The notes under the pieces: generated by a model | What the model was told of the DNA's origin: nothing | Seen by the model: the letters and a program-made list of their open reading frames with translations, nothing else | The model's database searches: none | DNA from: an uncultured Pseudomonas sp. | GTDB taxonomy: Bacteria; Pseudomonadota; Gammaproteobacteria; Pseudomonadales; Pseudomonadaceae | Length of the DNA stretch: 8,882 nucleotides | NCBI GenBank assembly: GCA_946886875.1 | Contig: CAMPJN010000135.1 | Location: forward strand, 1-8,882 | Direction of reading: 5' to 3' | Program-made: the position numbers and the translations under genes | Shown here: positions 1-6,589 of the stretch, in pieces | Layout: the number at the start of each line of letters is the position of its first letter | Numbering within the stretch: position 1 is the stretch's first letter

Positions 1-938
<938 letters not shown>

Positions 939-962
939 TTAATGGGGGCTGATCGCCCAATT

Positions 963-1532
963 TCAAGCCTGCTCATCAATCGACGGCGGCGGCTCGACTG
1001 GCGCCTTGCTGACCACCACCATGGCGGGGCGCAGCAAACGGCCATTGAGCAGATAGCCCTTCTGGAATACCTGAAGCACGGTATTAGGCTCGACATTGAC
1101 GCTTTCCTGCATCGCCATCGCCTGGTGGTGCTCCGGATTGAACGGCGTGCCATGCGGATCGATAGCTTCCAACTGGTAACGCTTGAGGGTGTCCTGGAAC
1201 AGCTTGAGTGTCAGCTCCATGCCCTCGCGCACCGCCTTGATTGCTTCGTCGTCCGGGCTCGACAGCTCAAGGCCGCGTTCCAGACTGTCCACCACCGGCA
1301 ACAGATCGTTAGCGAAGCGCTCAAGGGCGAACTTGTGGGCCTTCTCCACATCCTGCTCGGCGCGGCGACGCACGTTCTGCAGATCGGCGGCGATACGCAA
1401 CGCCTGATCCTGAGCGGTCGCAAGCTCTTCTTCCAGGACCTGGATGCGCGCGTCCAACTCGTTGCCCGAAGCCGTTCCGGCGTCGACGACAACATCTGGA
1501 AGCGGGGTATCGTGGTTCTGTTCGTCAGCCAT
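963..1532 (-). CDS. grpE: Nucleotide exchange factor GrpE
   Basis: Encodes a 189-residue GrpE (E. coli: 197). GrpE acts as a cytosolic dimer that opens the DnaK nucleotide cleft to release ADP. Visible parts are a variable acidic N terminus (1-25), a long charged helix suited to a coiled-coil dimer (about 25-75, including [13 protein letters not shown]), a helical segment with [13 protein letters not shown] (77-89), and the C-terminal beta domain with the family signature [20 protein letters not shown] (157-176). The proline-rich tail PVEPPPS is not conserved. The start at 1530-1532 is supported by AGGAG at 1539-1543, six bases upstream. It is the first gene of a grpE-dnaK(-dnaJ) heat-shock unit, with the sigma32 promoter 55 bases upstream, and is divergent from recN. 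Confidence 0.97.
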   Translation of the reverse strand: MADEQNHDTPLPDVVVDAGTASGNELDARIQVLEEELATAQDQALRIAADLQNVRRRAEQDVEKAHKFALERFANDLLPVVDSLERGLELSSPDDEAIKAVREGMELTLKLFQDTLKRYQLEAIDPHGTPFNPEHHQAMAMQESVNVEPNTVLQVFQKGYLLNGRLLRPAMVVVSKAPVEPPPSIDEQA

Positions 1533-1586
1533 GCGTTTCTCCTCAACAAAATTCGATCAGGGTCTTAACCCGAATGCCTGACCGCT

Positions 1587-1614
1587 ATATGGGGATGCTT
1601 TGAAAGGTTTCAAG
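1587..1614 (-). promoter_or_regulatory. Sigma32 (RpoH) heat-shock promoter of grpE-dnaK
   Basis: On the minus strand the -35 element CTTGAAA (1608-1614) and the -10 element CCCCATAT (1587-1594) are separated by 13 bases. This matches the known RpoH consensus CTTGAAA-N(11-16)-CCCCATNT at every fixed position. Transcription should begin near 1580, giving a leader of roughly 50 bases before the grpE ATG at 1532. Confidence 0.93.
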
Positions 1615-1681
1615 GCCCCAAATTGCACAGCGGCGCCCCAGATATGCGCAAACGAGCCGCTACATGGGCAACCGGGCGTTT

Positions 1682-1714
1682 CACGCCATCCATCGACAAT
1701 GCGCTTATGGCGTG
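1682..1714. repeat. Spaced palindrome upstream of recN
   Basis: CACGCCAT (1682-1689) and ATGGCGTG (1707-1714) are exact inverted copies separated by 17 bases. GCGT (1676-1679) and ACGC (1722-1725) could add outer pairing around unpaired bases. It lies just upstream of the proposed recN -35 element. It may be a hairpin or an operator; no known factor is recognised. Confidence 0.4.
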
Positions 1715-1725
1715 CAGCGAGACGC

Positions 1726-1755
1726 TTGAAGCAGGCGTAAAAACTACTGTATAAA
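1726..1755 (+). promoter_or_regulatory. Candidate sigma70 promoter of recN
   Basis: TTGAAG (1726-1731; 4 of 6 to TTGACA) and TATAAA (1750-1755; 5 of 6 to TATAAT) are 18 bases apart. The -10 element lies inside the LexA box, as expected for a LexA-repressed promoter. Transcription would start near 1762, about 24 bases before the recN ATG. Confidence 0.65.
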
Positions 1756-1762
1756 TAACCAG
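1747..1762 (+). promoter_or_regulatory. LexA (SOS) box of recN
   Basis: CTG-TATAAATAAC-CAG has the required CTG-N10-CAG spacing and the AT-rich, TATA-like centre of gammaproteobacterial LexA sites. It overlaps the recN -10 element, so bound LexA would block RNA polymerase. recN is a well-known SOS gene in E. coli and Pseudomonas, which fits. Confidence 0.9.
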
Positions 1763-1785
1763 ACAAACGATCCGGGGGCCTCAAC

Positions 1786-3459
1786 ATGCTGGTGCATCTG
1801 TCCGTACACAACTACGCCATCGTCGAACACCTCGACCTCGAGCTGAATGCCGGCATGAGTGTGATCAGCGGTGAAACCGGCGCCGGCAAATCGATCATGC
1901 TCGACGCCCTCGGCCTGTGCCTCGGCGACCGCGCGGACAGCGGCGTGGTGCGCCCGGGCGCGGACAAAGCGGACATTCTCGCCAGCTTCGATCTCGGCGA
2001 TATCCCCGAAGCCCGCAACTGGCTGGCCGAACGCGACCTGGACAACGATGGCCCATGCATCCTGCGCAGGGTGATCACCGCCGAAGGCCGCTCGCGCGGC
2101 TATATCAACGGCGCGCCCTGCCCCCAAGGTGATCTCAAGGCCCTCGGCGAACTGCTGATCGACATCCACAGCCAGCACGAACACCAATCGCTGCTCAAGG
2201 CCGAGACCCATCGCCGCCTGCTCGATGAATACGCCGGCAGCCAGGATCTCGCGCGCCAGGTGCAATTGGCGGCGCAACGCTGGAAACAGACCAAAAACGA
2301 ACTGCAACGCATATCCAGCCTCGGCGACGAGCAACGCTCGCGCCATCAACTGCTCAGCTATCAACTCGAAGAGCTGGATAACCTGGCCCTCGGCGAAGAC
2401 GAACTGGAGCAGCTGGAGCAGGAACACAAGAACCTGACCAACTCGGAAAGCCTGCTCAGCGCCTGCCGCCTGGTCATCGAGCAATGCAGCGAGAACGACG
2501 CCGGCAACGTGCTCTCGGCACTGACCAGCAGCCTCAACCGCCTCGGCGCCTTCCAGGGCCAGCCGGGGGCATTGAGCGAAGCGACCAACTTGCTGGCCAG
2601 CGCACAGATCCAGGTGGAAGAAGCAGTCGGCGAGCTGAACCGCTTTCTCGACCATTTCGATGCCGATCCCGAACGCCTGCAACAAATGGAAGAGCGTCTG
2701 GATGCGATCTACACCCTGGCGCGCAAACATCGCATCCACCCCAGCGAGCTGATCGCCATGCAGCAGCAGCTATTCGAGGAGCTGGAAGGACTCAATGCCG
2801 ATGACCAGGCCGCCGAGCGCCTGAGCGAGGAACTCAGCGCCTTCGAACGCCATTATCAGGAAAAAGCCAGCGAACTGAGCACCCTGCGCCACGCTGCCGC
2901 CGACCGCCTCGCCAGCGAAGTGGAGCGGGAAATGCAAAACCTCGGCATGCCCGGCGGACGCTTCAGCATCAAACTAAGCCCCAACAGCGCCAACGAGCCG
3001 CACCCCAACGGCCAGGAACAGTTGGAATTTCTGGTCAGCGCCAACCCCGGCCAACCGCTGAAAACCCTGGCGAAGGTTGCCTCGGGCGGCGAACTGTCAC
3101 GCATCAGCCTGGCGATCCAGGTGATCACCGCCCAGACCTCACGAGTACCGACCCTGGTCTTCGACGAAGTGGACGTCGGCATCGGCGGCCCGACCGCGGA
3201 GGTGGTTGGCCAGTTGCTGCGCCGTCTCGGCGAGCGCGGCCAGGTATTGACCGTCACCCATTTGCCGCAAGTCGCCGCCCAGGGCCATCAGCATCTGTTC
3301 GTGCACAAGGTGCGCGACAACGATGCCACCCGCACCGCGGTGAGCAAGCTGGATAGCGCGCAACGGGTCGAAGAAATCGCCAGAATGCTCGGCGGCGTCG
3401 ACCTTACCGAAGAGTCCCTGGCCCATGCCCGGCAAATGGTCAGCAGCGCCCAGGCTTAA
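1786..3459 (+). CDS. recN: DNA repair protein RecN (SMC-like ATPase)
   Basis: Encodes a 557-residue RecN (E. coli: 553), the SMC-like ATPase that acts early in recombinational repair of double-strand breaks together with RecA. The N-terminal ATPase lobe has Walker A GETGAGKS at residues 29-36 and IDIHSQHEHQSLL in the Q-loop region. The middle (about 150-390) is rich in Leu, Glu, Gln and Arg and fits the short antiparallel coiled coil of RecN. The C-terminal lobe has the ABC signature ASGGELSR (432-439), Walker B TLVFDEVD with D460-E461, and a switch-histidine segment VTHLPQVA (H492). All catalytic motifs are intact. The ATG follows a weak GGGGG ribosome binding site (1774-1778). A LexA box on the promoter indicates SOS induction. 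It is monocistronic, divergent from grpE and convergent with fur. Confidence 0.98.
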   Translation: MLVHLSVHNYAIVEHLDLELNAGMSVISGETGAGKSIMLDALGLCLGDRADSGVVRPGADKADILASFDLGDIPEARNWLAERDLDNDGPCILRRVITAEGRSRGYINGAPCPQGDLKALGELLIDIHSQHEHQSLLKAETHRRLLDEYAGSQDLARQVQLAAQRWKQTKNELQRISSLGDEQRSRHQLLSYQLEELDNLALGEDELEQLEQEHKNLTNSESLLSACRLVIEQCSENDAGNVLSALTSSLNRLGAFQGQPGALSEATNLLASAQIQVEEAVGELNRFLDHFDADPERLQQMEERLDAIYTLARKHRIHPSELIAMQQQLFEELEGLNADDQAAERLSEELSAFERHYQEKASELSTLRHAAADRLASEVEREMQNLGMPGGRFSIKLSPNSANEPHPNGQEQLEFLVSANPGQPLKTLAKVASGGELSRISLAIQVITAQTSRVPTLVFDEVDVGIGGPTAEVVGQLLRRLGERGQVLTVTHLPQVAAQGHQHLFVHKVRDNDATRTAVSKLDSAQRVEEIARMLGGVDLTEESLAHARQMVSSAQA

Positions 3460-3499
3460 GGGGCTGCTGCAAGCCCGACAATGGCATCGTATAGAAAGC

Positions 3500-3527
3500 A
3501 CAAAGGCGACCCTGAGGTCGCCTTTGT
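3500..3527. terminator. Bidirectional hairpin between recN and fur
   Basis: Twelve base pairs (3500-3511 with 3516-3527) close a CTGA loop. The core is GGCGACC/GGTCGCC with A-rich and T-rich flanks (CAAAGG/CCTTTG), giving short T stretches in both directions. Its place between two convergent genes fits a shared rho-independent terminator. A smaller GGGCT/AGCCC hairpin (3461-3476) precedes it directly after the recN stop. Confidence 0.85.
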
Positions 3528-3543
3528 CGTGATAGCCGTACGC

Positions 3544-3948
3544 TTACTTCTTGGTGCGCACGTACAACACCAGGTTGTGATCGACCAGCTCGAAACCGTG
3601 CTCGCTGACGATCTCTTTCTGACGTTTCTCGATCTCGGCATCGAAAAACTCGATTACCTGGCCGGTATCGACGCACACCATATGATCATGGTGCCCACCA
3701 TCGGCCAATTCGAACACGGCGTGGCCGCCATCGAAATTGTGCCGCACCACCAATCCCGCGGCTTCGAACTGCGTGAGAACGCGGTATACGGTGGCCAGGC
3801 CGACATCTTCGCCCGCCTCCATCAATGCTTTATAAACATCTTCCGCGCTCATATGCCGATGCTCGGCAGAGTCGAGCATTTGTAGAATCTTGACCCGAGG
3901 CAGGGTCACCTTCAGGCCAGCTTTGCGTAGTTCGCTATTTTCAACCAT
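3544..3948 (-). CDS. fur: Ferric uptake regulator Fur
   Basis: Encodes a 134-residue Fur, the same length as P. aeruginosa Fur. Fur is a cytosolic dimer that with Fe(II) represses iron-uptake genes. Residues 1-83 form the winged-helix DNA-binding domain, with [17 protein letters not shown] (51-67) as the recognition-helix region; residues 84-134 form the dimerisation domain. The metal ligands known from the P. aeruginosa structure are all present: H86, D88, E107 and H124 at one site, and H32, E80, H89 and E100 at the other. Of the E. coli CXXC structural zinc pair only C92 remains; position 95 is Thr, as expected for Pseudomonas Fur. The ATG at 3946-3948 has only a weak purine stretch (GAGAAAA) upstream. 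It is divergent from omlA. I saw no good Fur box in the gap, so autoregulation is not evident here. Confidence 0.98.
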   Translation of the reverse strand: MVENSELRKAGLKVTLPRVKILQMLDSAEHRHMSAEDVYKALMEAGEDVGLATVYRVLTQFEAAGLVVRHNFDGGHAVFELADGGHHDHMVCVDTGQVIEFFDAEIEKRQKEIVSEHGFELVDHNLVLYVRTKK

Positions 3949-3972
3949 GGTCTGTTTTCTCGCGGAAGCGGC

Positions 3973-4001
3973 TTCGCAGCTTCCTTTATTGCGGGTATGA
4001 T
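3973..4001 (+). promoter_or_regulatory. Candidate omlA promoter
   Basis: TTCGCA (3973-3978) and TATGAT (3996-4001; 5 of 6 to TATAAT) are spaced by 17 bases. Transcription would start near 4008, about 39 bases before the omlA ATG. It reads away from fur and uses the same -10 bases as the proposed fur promoter. Confidence 0.5.
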
Positions 4002-4025
4002 CCGGGACTAAATTTGCCCAGCCAA
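3996..4025 (-). promoter_or_regulatory. Candidate fur promoter overlapping the omlA promoter
   Basis: On the minus strand TTGGCT (4020-4025) and GATCAT (3997-4002) are spaced by 17 bases, each matching 4 of 6 consensus positions. The -10 lies on the same bases as the proposed omlA -10. fur and omlA are known to have an overlapping divergent arrangement in P. aeruginosa, which supports the location, but the elements are weak. Confidence 0.35.
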
Positions 4026-4046
4026 GATAGTGGAAGTCACCCTCCG

Positions 4047-4568
4047 ATGCAAAAAACCAAGCTCATGCTGACCAGCCTCGTCCTTTCGGGGCTCCTCGCA
4101 CTCGCCGGTTGTTCGTTCCCCGGGGTTTACAAAATCGACATCCAACAGGGCAACGTCGTGACGCAGGACATGATAGACCAGTTGCGCCCCGGCATGAGCC
4201 GTAGCCAGGTGCGTTTTATCATGGGCAACCCGCTGATCACCGATACGTTCCACGCCAATCGCTGGGATTACCTCTACAGCATTCAGCCTGGCGGCCGCCA
4301 GCGCCTGCAGGAACGCATCGGCGTCATGTTCAACGACAGCGACCAACTCGTCGCCTTGTCCGGTGATTTCATGCCAGGCGTCAGCCGCGACCAGGCGATC
4401 CTCGGCGAGCCGGGCGACAGTGTAGTCACCGAGCCCGCGCAGCAGCCGAAAGCAGAGGAAGAACCAGCAGCCCCAGGCTCTTTGCTGGAACAGATTCAGC
4501 GCGACGTCGACAGCGTCGAGACCGTACCGGTGCCGACCCCCGAACCGCTGGAAACCTCGCCGCAGTAA
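4047..4568 (+). CDS. bamE: Outer membrane lipoprotein OmlA / BAM complex subunit BamE
   Basis: Encodes a 173-residue lipoprotein of the SmpA/OmlA (BamE) family. BamE is an accessory lipoprotein of the BAM complex that inserts beta-barrel proteins into the outer membrane. The signal peptide has K3/K5, a hydrophobic core (6-20) and lipobox LAG-C22; the residue after Cys is Ser, not Asp, so export to the outer membrane is expected. The BamE fold spans about 28-110, including [20 protein letters not shown] (44-63) and the aromatic RWDYLYS (72-78). Residues 111-173 are an acidic, Pro- and Gln-rich tail absent from the 113-residue E. coli protein but normal for Pseudomonas OmlA. I chose ATG 4047 because it starts a proper signal peptide and has GGAAG (4032-4036) upstream; an in-frame TTG at 4014 would add eleven residues without a ribosome binding site. 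Confidence 0.95.
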   Translation: MQKTKLMLTSLVLSGLLALAGCSFPGVYKIDIQQGNVVTQDMIDQLRPGMSRSQVRFIMGNPLITDTFHANRWDYLYSIQPGGRQRLQERIGVMFNDSDQLVALSGDFMPGVSRDQAILGEPGDSVVTEPAQQPKAEEEPAAPGSLLEQIQRDVDSVETVPVPTPEPLETSPQ

Positions 4569-4580
4569 AACTGCCGCGAC

Positions 4581-4610
4581 AAAAAAGCCCGGACATGTCC
4601 GGGTTTTTTT
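4581..4610. terminator. Bidirectional rho-independent terminator after omlA
   Basis: Six A (4581-4586) precede the palindrome CCCGGACATGTCCGGG (4588-4603), which is followed by seven T (4604-4610). It is a textbook intrinsic terminator in both directions and separates convergent omlA (+) from the GlxA-type regulator (-). Confidence 0.95.
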
Positions 4611-4648
4611 ATGGAAATTATCCAGTGCCTGTCGCCGCTTCGCCGCAC

Positions 4649-5689
4649 TTAGTGGCTTTTGCGCAGGCTGGAGCGGAAGCACCCCGGCGCCACGTCGAAG
4701 AACTCGCGAAAGCAGCGCCGGAAGTGCGAGATGCTGACGAAGCCGCAGGCTACGGCAATATCGGCAAGGGATTTATTGGTCTGTAGCAGCAGCTGGCGGG
4801 CGCGGGTCATGCGCAATTCCAGATAGTAGCGCGAAGGCGTGGCGTTGACGTGACGACAGAATTGGCGTTCCAGCTGACGCGTGGAGAGCCCTACACAGGT
4901 GGCGATCTCGTCCACTTTCAACGGCTCGTCGATATTGTTGTGCATCAGCTCCAGGGCCAGTTTCAGCGGCTGCGGCAAGGTCGGATCGCTATCTAGCGTC
5001 ACCGCTGACACGTCCATGACTTCCTGAAGCTTGTCGCAACTGAGCACTTCCTCCACCGCGTGGACCAGGCTATCGCCACAATCGCGCTTGACCACCTCCA
5101 GCATCATGCCCAAGGAACTGTTGGCACCGGCGCAACCGATGCGCTGGCGATCCAGCACGAAGGAGTGCTTGGAAAGCCGCACCTTGGGAAACATCTCCGC
5201 CATCATCGCCCGACCGTCGGGGTGAAAGGCACAGTCGTAGCCGTCCAGCAGCCCCGCTTCAGCGAGGAAGTAGGCGCCATTCCACAGGCCGCCGAGCATG
5301 GCGCCGGCAGCATCGGCTTGGCGCAGTTTGGTTCTGAGCAGTGGATCTGCTTGCAAGCGCACACGAAATCCACCGCAGACCACAATCAGGTGCTGATCAC
5401 GCTCATGCAGATCGGTGAGACGGCAACCTGCCGAGATGGTGATGCCCAGATCACTGACCACAACCTCCTGGCTGCCGCCGACAACCAGTACTTCATAGAG
5501 CGGCGTTGCACTCATCAAGTTGGCGGTGACCAACGCATCCACGGCGCCGGTGAAGGCCATCATCGAGAAATTATCCAGCAGCACGAACGCGACTCGACGC
5601 ATCGCCACCAGCGGCTCGTCAACCTGGGCACGCTCGAGGTGCAGTCGGTTCTTGTCCTTCAATACGCTCTCGAATGACGATCTCATCAC
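4649..5689 (-). CDS. GlxA-family transcriptional regulator (DJ-1/PfpI-like domain plus AraC-type HTH)
   Basis: A 346-residue regulator. Residues about 31-205 form a DJ-1/PfpI (class I glutamine amidotransferase)-like sensor domain, starting RRVAFVLLDNF and including VVCGGFRV (103-110) and LWNGAYFLAEAGLLDGYD (135-152). The position of the PfpI catalytic Cys is Asn137, so it should sense, not catalyse. Residues about 245-345 are an AraC DNA-binding domain with two helix-turn-helix units (258-279 and 307-330, ending DIAVACGFVSISHFRRCFREFF). The architecture matches the Pseudomonas ArgR/GbdR/CdhR/SouR group, which respond to arginine, glycine betaine, carnitine or sarcosine; I cannot assign the ligand. 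The start may be GTG 5689 (7 bases from AGAAGG at 5697-5702) or the next codon, ATG 5686 (10 bases); both give almost the same protein. It lies 152 bases downstream of rnfH on the same strand and probably has its own promoter. No obvious target operon adjoins it. Confidence 0.92.
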   Translation of the reverse strand: MMRSSFESVLKDKNRLHLERAQVDEPLVAMRRVAFVLLDNFSMMAFTGAVDALVTANLMSATPLYEVLVVGGSQEVVVSDLGITISAGCRLTDLHERDQHLIVVCGGFRVRLQADPLLRTKLRQADAAGAMLGGLWNGAYFLAEAGLLDGYDCAFHPDGRAMMAEMFPKVRLSKHSFVLDRQRIGCAGANSSLGMMLEVVKRDCGDSLVHAVEEVLSCDKLQEVMDVSAVTLDSDPTLPQPLKLALELMHNNIDEPLKVDEIATCVGLSTRQLERQFCRHVNATPSRYYLELRMTRARQLLLQTNKSLADIAVACGFVSISHFRRCFREFFDVAPGCFRSSLRKSH

Positions 5690-5738
5690 GCTGACGCCTT
5701 CTGCAGGAAGATTGCGGGCACAGTCTTAGCTGACGAAC

Positions 5739-5744
5739 AGTATA
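5739..5744 (-). promoter_or_regulatory. Candidate -10 element of the GlxA-type regulator
   Basis: TATACT on the minus strand (5 of 6 to TATAAT) lies 49 bases before the regulator start. No good -35 is found at the usual spacing, which would fit an activator-dependent or weak promoter. Low confidence. Confidence 0.35.
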
Positions 5745-5769
5745 GAAAACGGAGTTTCACAACTGGCGC

Positions 5770-5806
5770 TGCCAGGCCGCTTGGCGGTCGTCCGTGCGAC
5801 CTGGCA
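5770..5806 (-). other. Stem-loop with alternative pairings downstream of rnfH
   Basis: TGCCAGG (5770-5776) pairs exactly with CCTGGCA (5800-5806). A second hairpin, GGTCG (5786-5790) with CGACC (5797-5801), shares bases with the first, so the two exclude each other at those positions. No T run follows on the minus strand. It may mark the 3' end of the rnfH transcript or be an RNA structure between rnfH and the regulator. Confidence 0.4.
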
Positions 5807-5841
5807 CTCCTTGAGCTACGCGCCCCCCGATCCGACTGGCC

Positions 5842-6162
5842 TCAACCGGCCGCTTCATCGCTCTTGGTTTTAGCTGCCTTGGCCGCACGCTGCTTGCGCA
5901 CCTCTTTCGGGTCGGCGATCAGCGGGCGGTAGATTTCTACCCGCTCGCCGTCTTCCAGCACCCGTTCTTCCGGCTTGGCCACCGCCTTGCCGAAAATACC
6001 CAGCGGGGCGTTGCTCAGGTCCAGTCCGGGAAAATGTGCGGCCATGCCTGATTGCTCGGCGGCCTGGCGCACGGTAGTGCCGCAGGGCAGGCTCAGGCGC
6101 AGCAATTTTTGTTTATCGGCCAGGGCATAGGCGACCTCGACCACAATCGATTGGTTATCCAT
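5842..6162 (-). CDS. rnfH: RnfH family ubiquitin-like protein (UPF0125, RatB)
   Basis: Encodes a 106-residue RnfH-family protein with a ubiquitin-like beta-grasp fold. Conserved landmarks are VEVAYALADKQ (8-18), the G-I-F-G-K stretch (55-59) and GERVEIYRPLIADPKEVRKQ (72-91), followed by a Lys/Ala-rich tail. The molecular role is unsettled. The name comes from association with rnf clusters in some bacteria; in E. coli the homologue is the partner gene of ratA and has been called ratB, though an antitoxin role is not established. The start is taken as ATG 6162, which overlaps the ratA stop by 8 bases and gives the family's normal N terminus; an upstream in-frame start would add ten unconserved residues. 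It is expected to be translated by coupling to ratA. Confidence 0.93.
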   Translation of the reverse strand: MDNQSIVVEVAYALADKQKLLRLSLPCGTTVRQAAEQSGMAAHFPGLDLSNAPLGIFGKAVAKPEERVLEDGERVEIYRPLIADPKEVRKQRAAKAAKTKSDEAAG

Positions 6163-6589
6163 AGAGTTGCTTCGCCCTTTGACAGAAAGCATCCACCAGG
6201 GTGTTCGCCGCCTGGTTGAACAGCGGCCCGAGCGTGGCGCGTACCAGGGGGCCGGCGTAGTCGAAGCTGAGATCCAGGCTGATCTTGCAGGCTTTGTCGC
6301 TCAACACCTTGAACTGCCATTCGCCGTTCAGCTGGGAGAACGGCCCCTCTTCCAGGTTCAGCTCTATCGATTGCTCCGAGACCAGCACGTTGCGCGTCAC
6401 GAAACGCTGACTGAGCCCGGCCTTGGCCACCGTCAAGCTCGCGCGCATATGTGTCTCGCTGACTTCCAGCACTTCGCTGGCCGAACACCAGGGCAGGAAC
6501 TCCGGGTAACTCGCCACATCATTGACCAGCTCGAAAAGTACCCGCGCCGGGTAAGGTAACAACGCTGAGCGATGGATATGGGTCGTCAT
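6155..6589 (-). CDS. ratA: RatA / Coq10-like START-domain protein
   Basis: Encodes a 144-residue single-domain protein of the polyketide cyclase/START superfamily. It has the RatA-type landmarks YPEFLPWC (28-35), the segment FSQLNGEWQF (84-93), and a long C-terminal helix (about 121-143) that closes the hydrophobic cavity. Eukaryotic relatives (Coq10) bind ubiquinone and support respiration; the E. coli homologue RatA was reported to block 70S ribosome assembly when overproduced. Which role applies here cannot be read from sequence. The start ATG (6587-6589) overlaps the transporter stop in an ATGA arrangement, and its own stop lies inside the rnfH start region. No separate Shine-Dalgarno is visible, so re-initiation after the transporter is likely. 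Confidence 0.93.
   Translation of the reverse strand: MTTHIHRSALLPYPARVLFELVNDVASYPEFLPWCSASEVLEVSETHMRASLTVAKAGLSQRFVTRNVLVSEQSIELNLEEGPFSQLNGEWQFKVLSDKACKISLDLSFDYAGPLVRATLGPLFNQAANTLVDAFCQRAKQLYG

Noticed and set aside
1744..2739. 331-codon minus-strand frame opposite recN
   Set aside because: Antisense shadow of recN; composition is Ala/Val/Glu-rich with no recognisable domain, and it would start within the recN coding sequence.
4014..4046. TTG start for omlA eleven codons upstream
   Set aside because: It would place unconserved polar residues before the signal peptide and lacks a ribosome binding site.
3949..4046. Search for a Fur box upstream of fur
   Set aside because: No GATAATGATAATCATTATC-like stretch is present; the best AT-rich bases match the promoter elements instead.
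6155..6589. ratA-rnfH as a toxin-antitoxin module
   Set aside because: The names come from the E. coli RatA/RatB proposal, but the pair is core-genome, has no autoregulator, and RatA belongs to the Coq10/START family, so a TA call is not supported by sequence.
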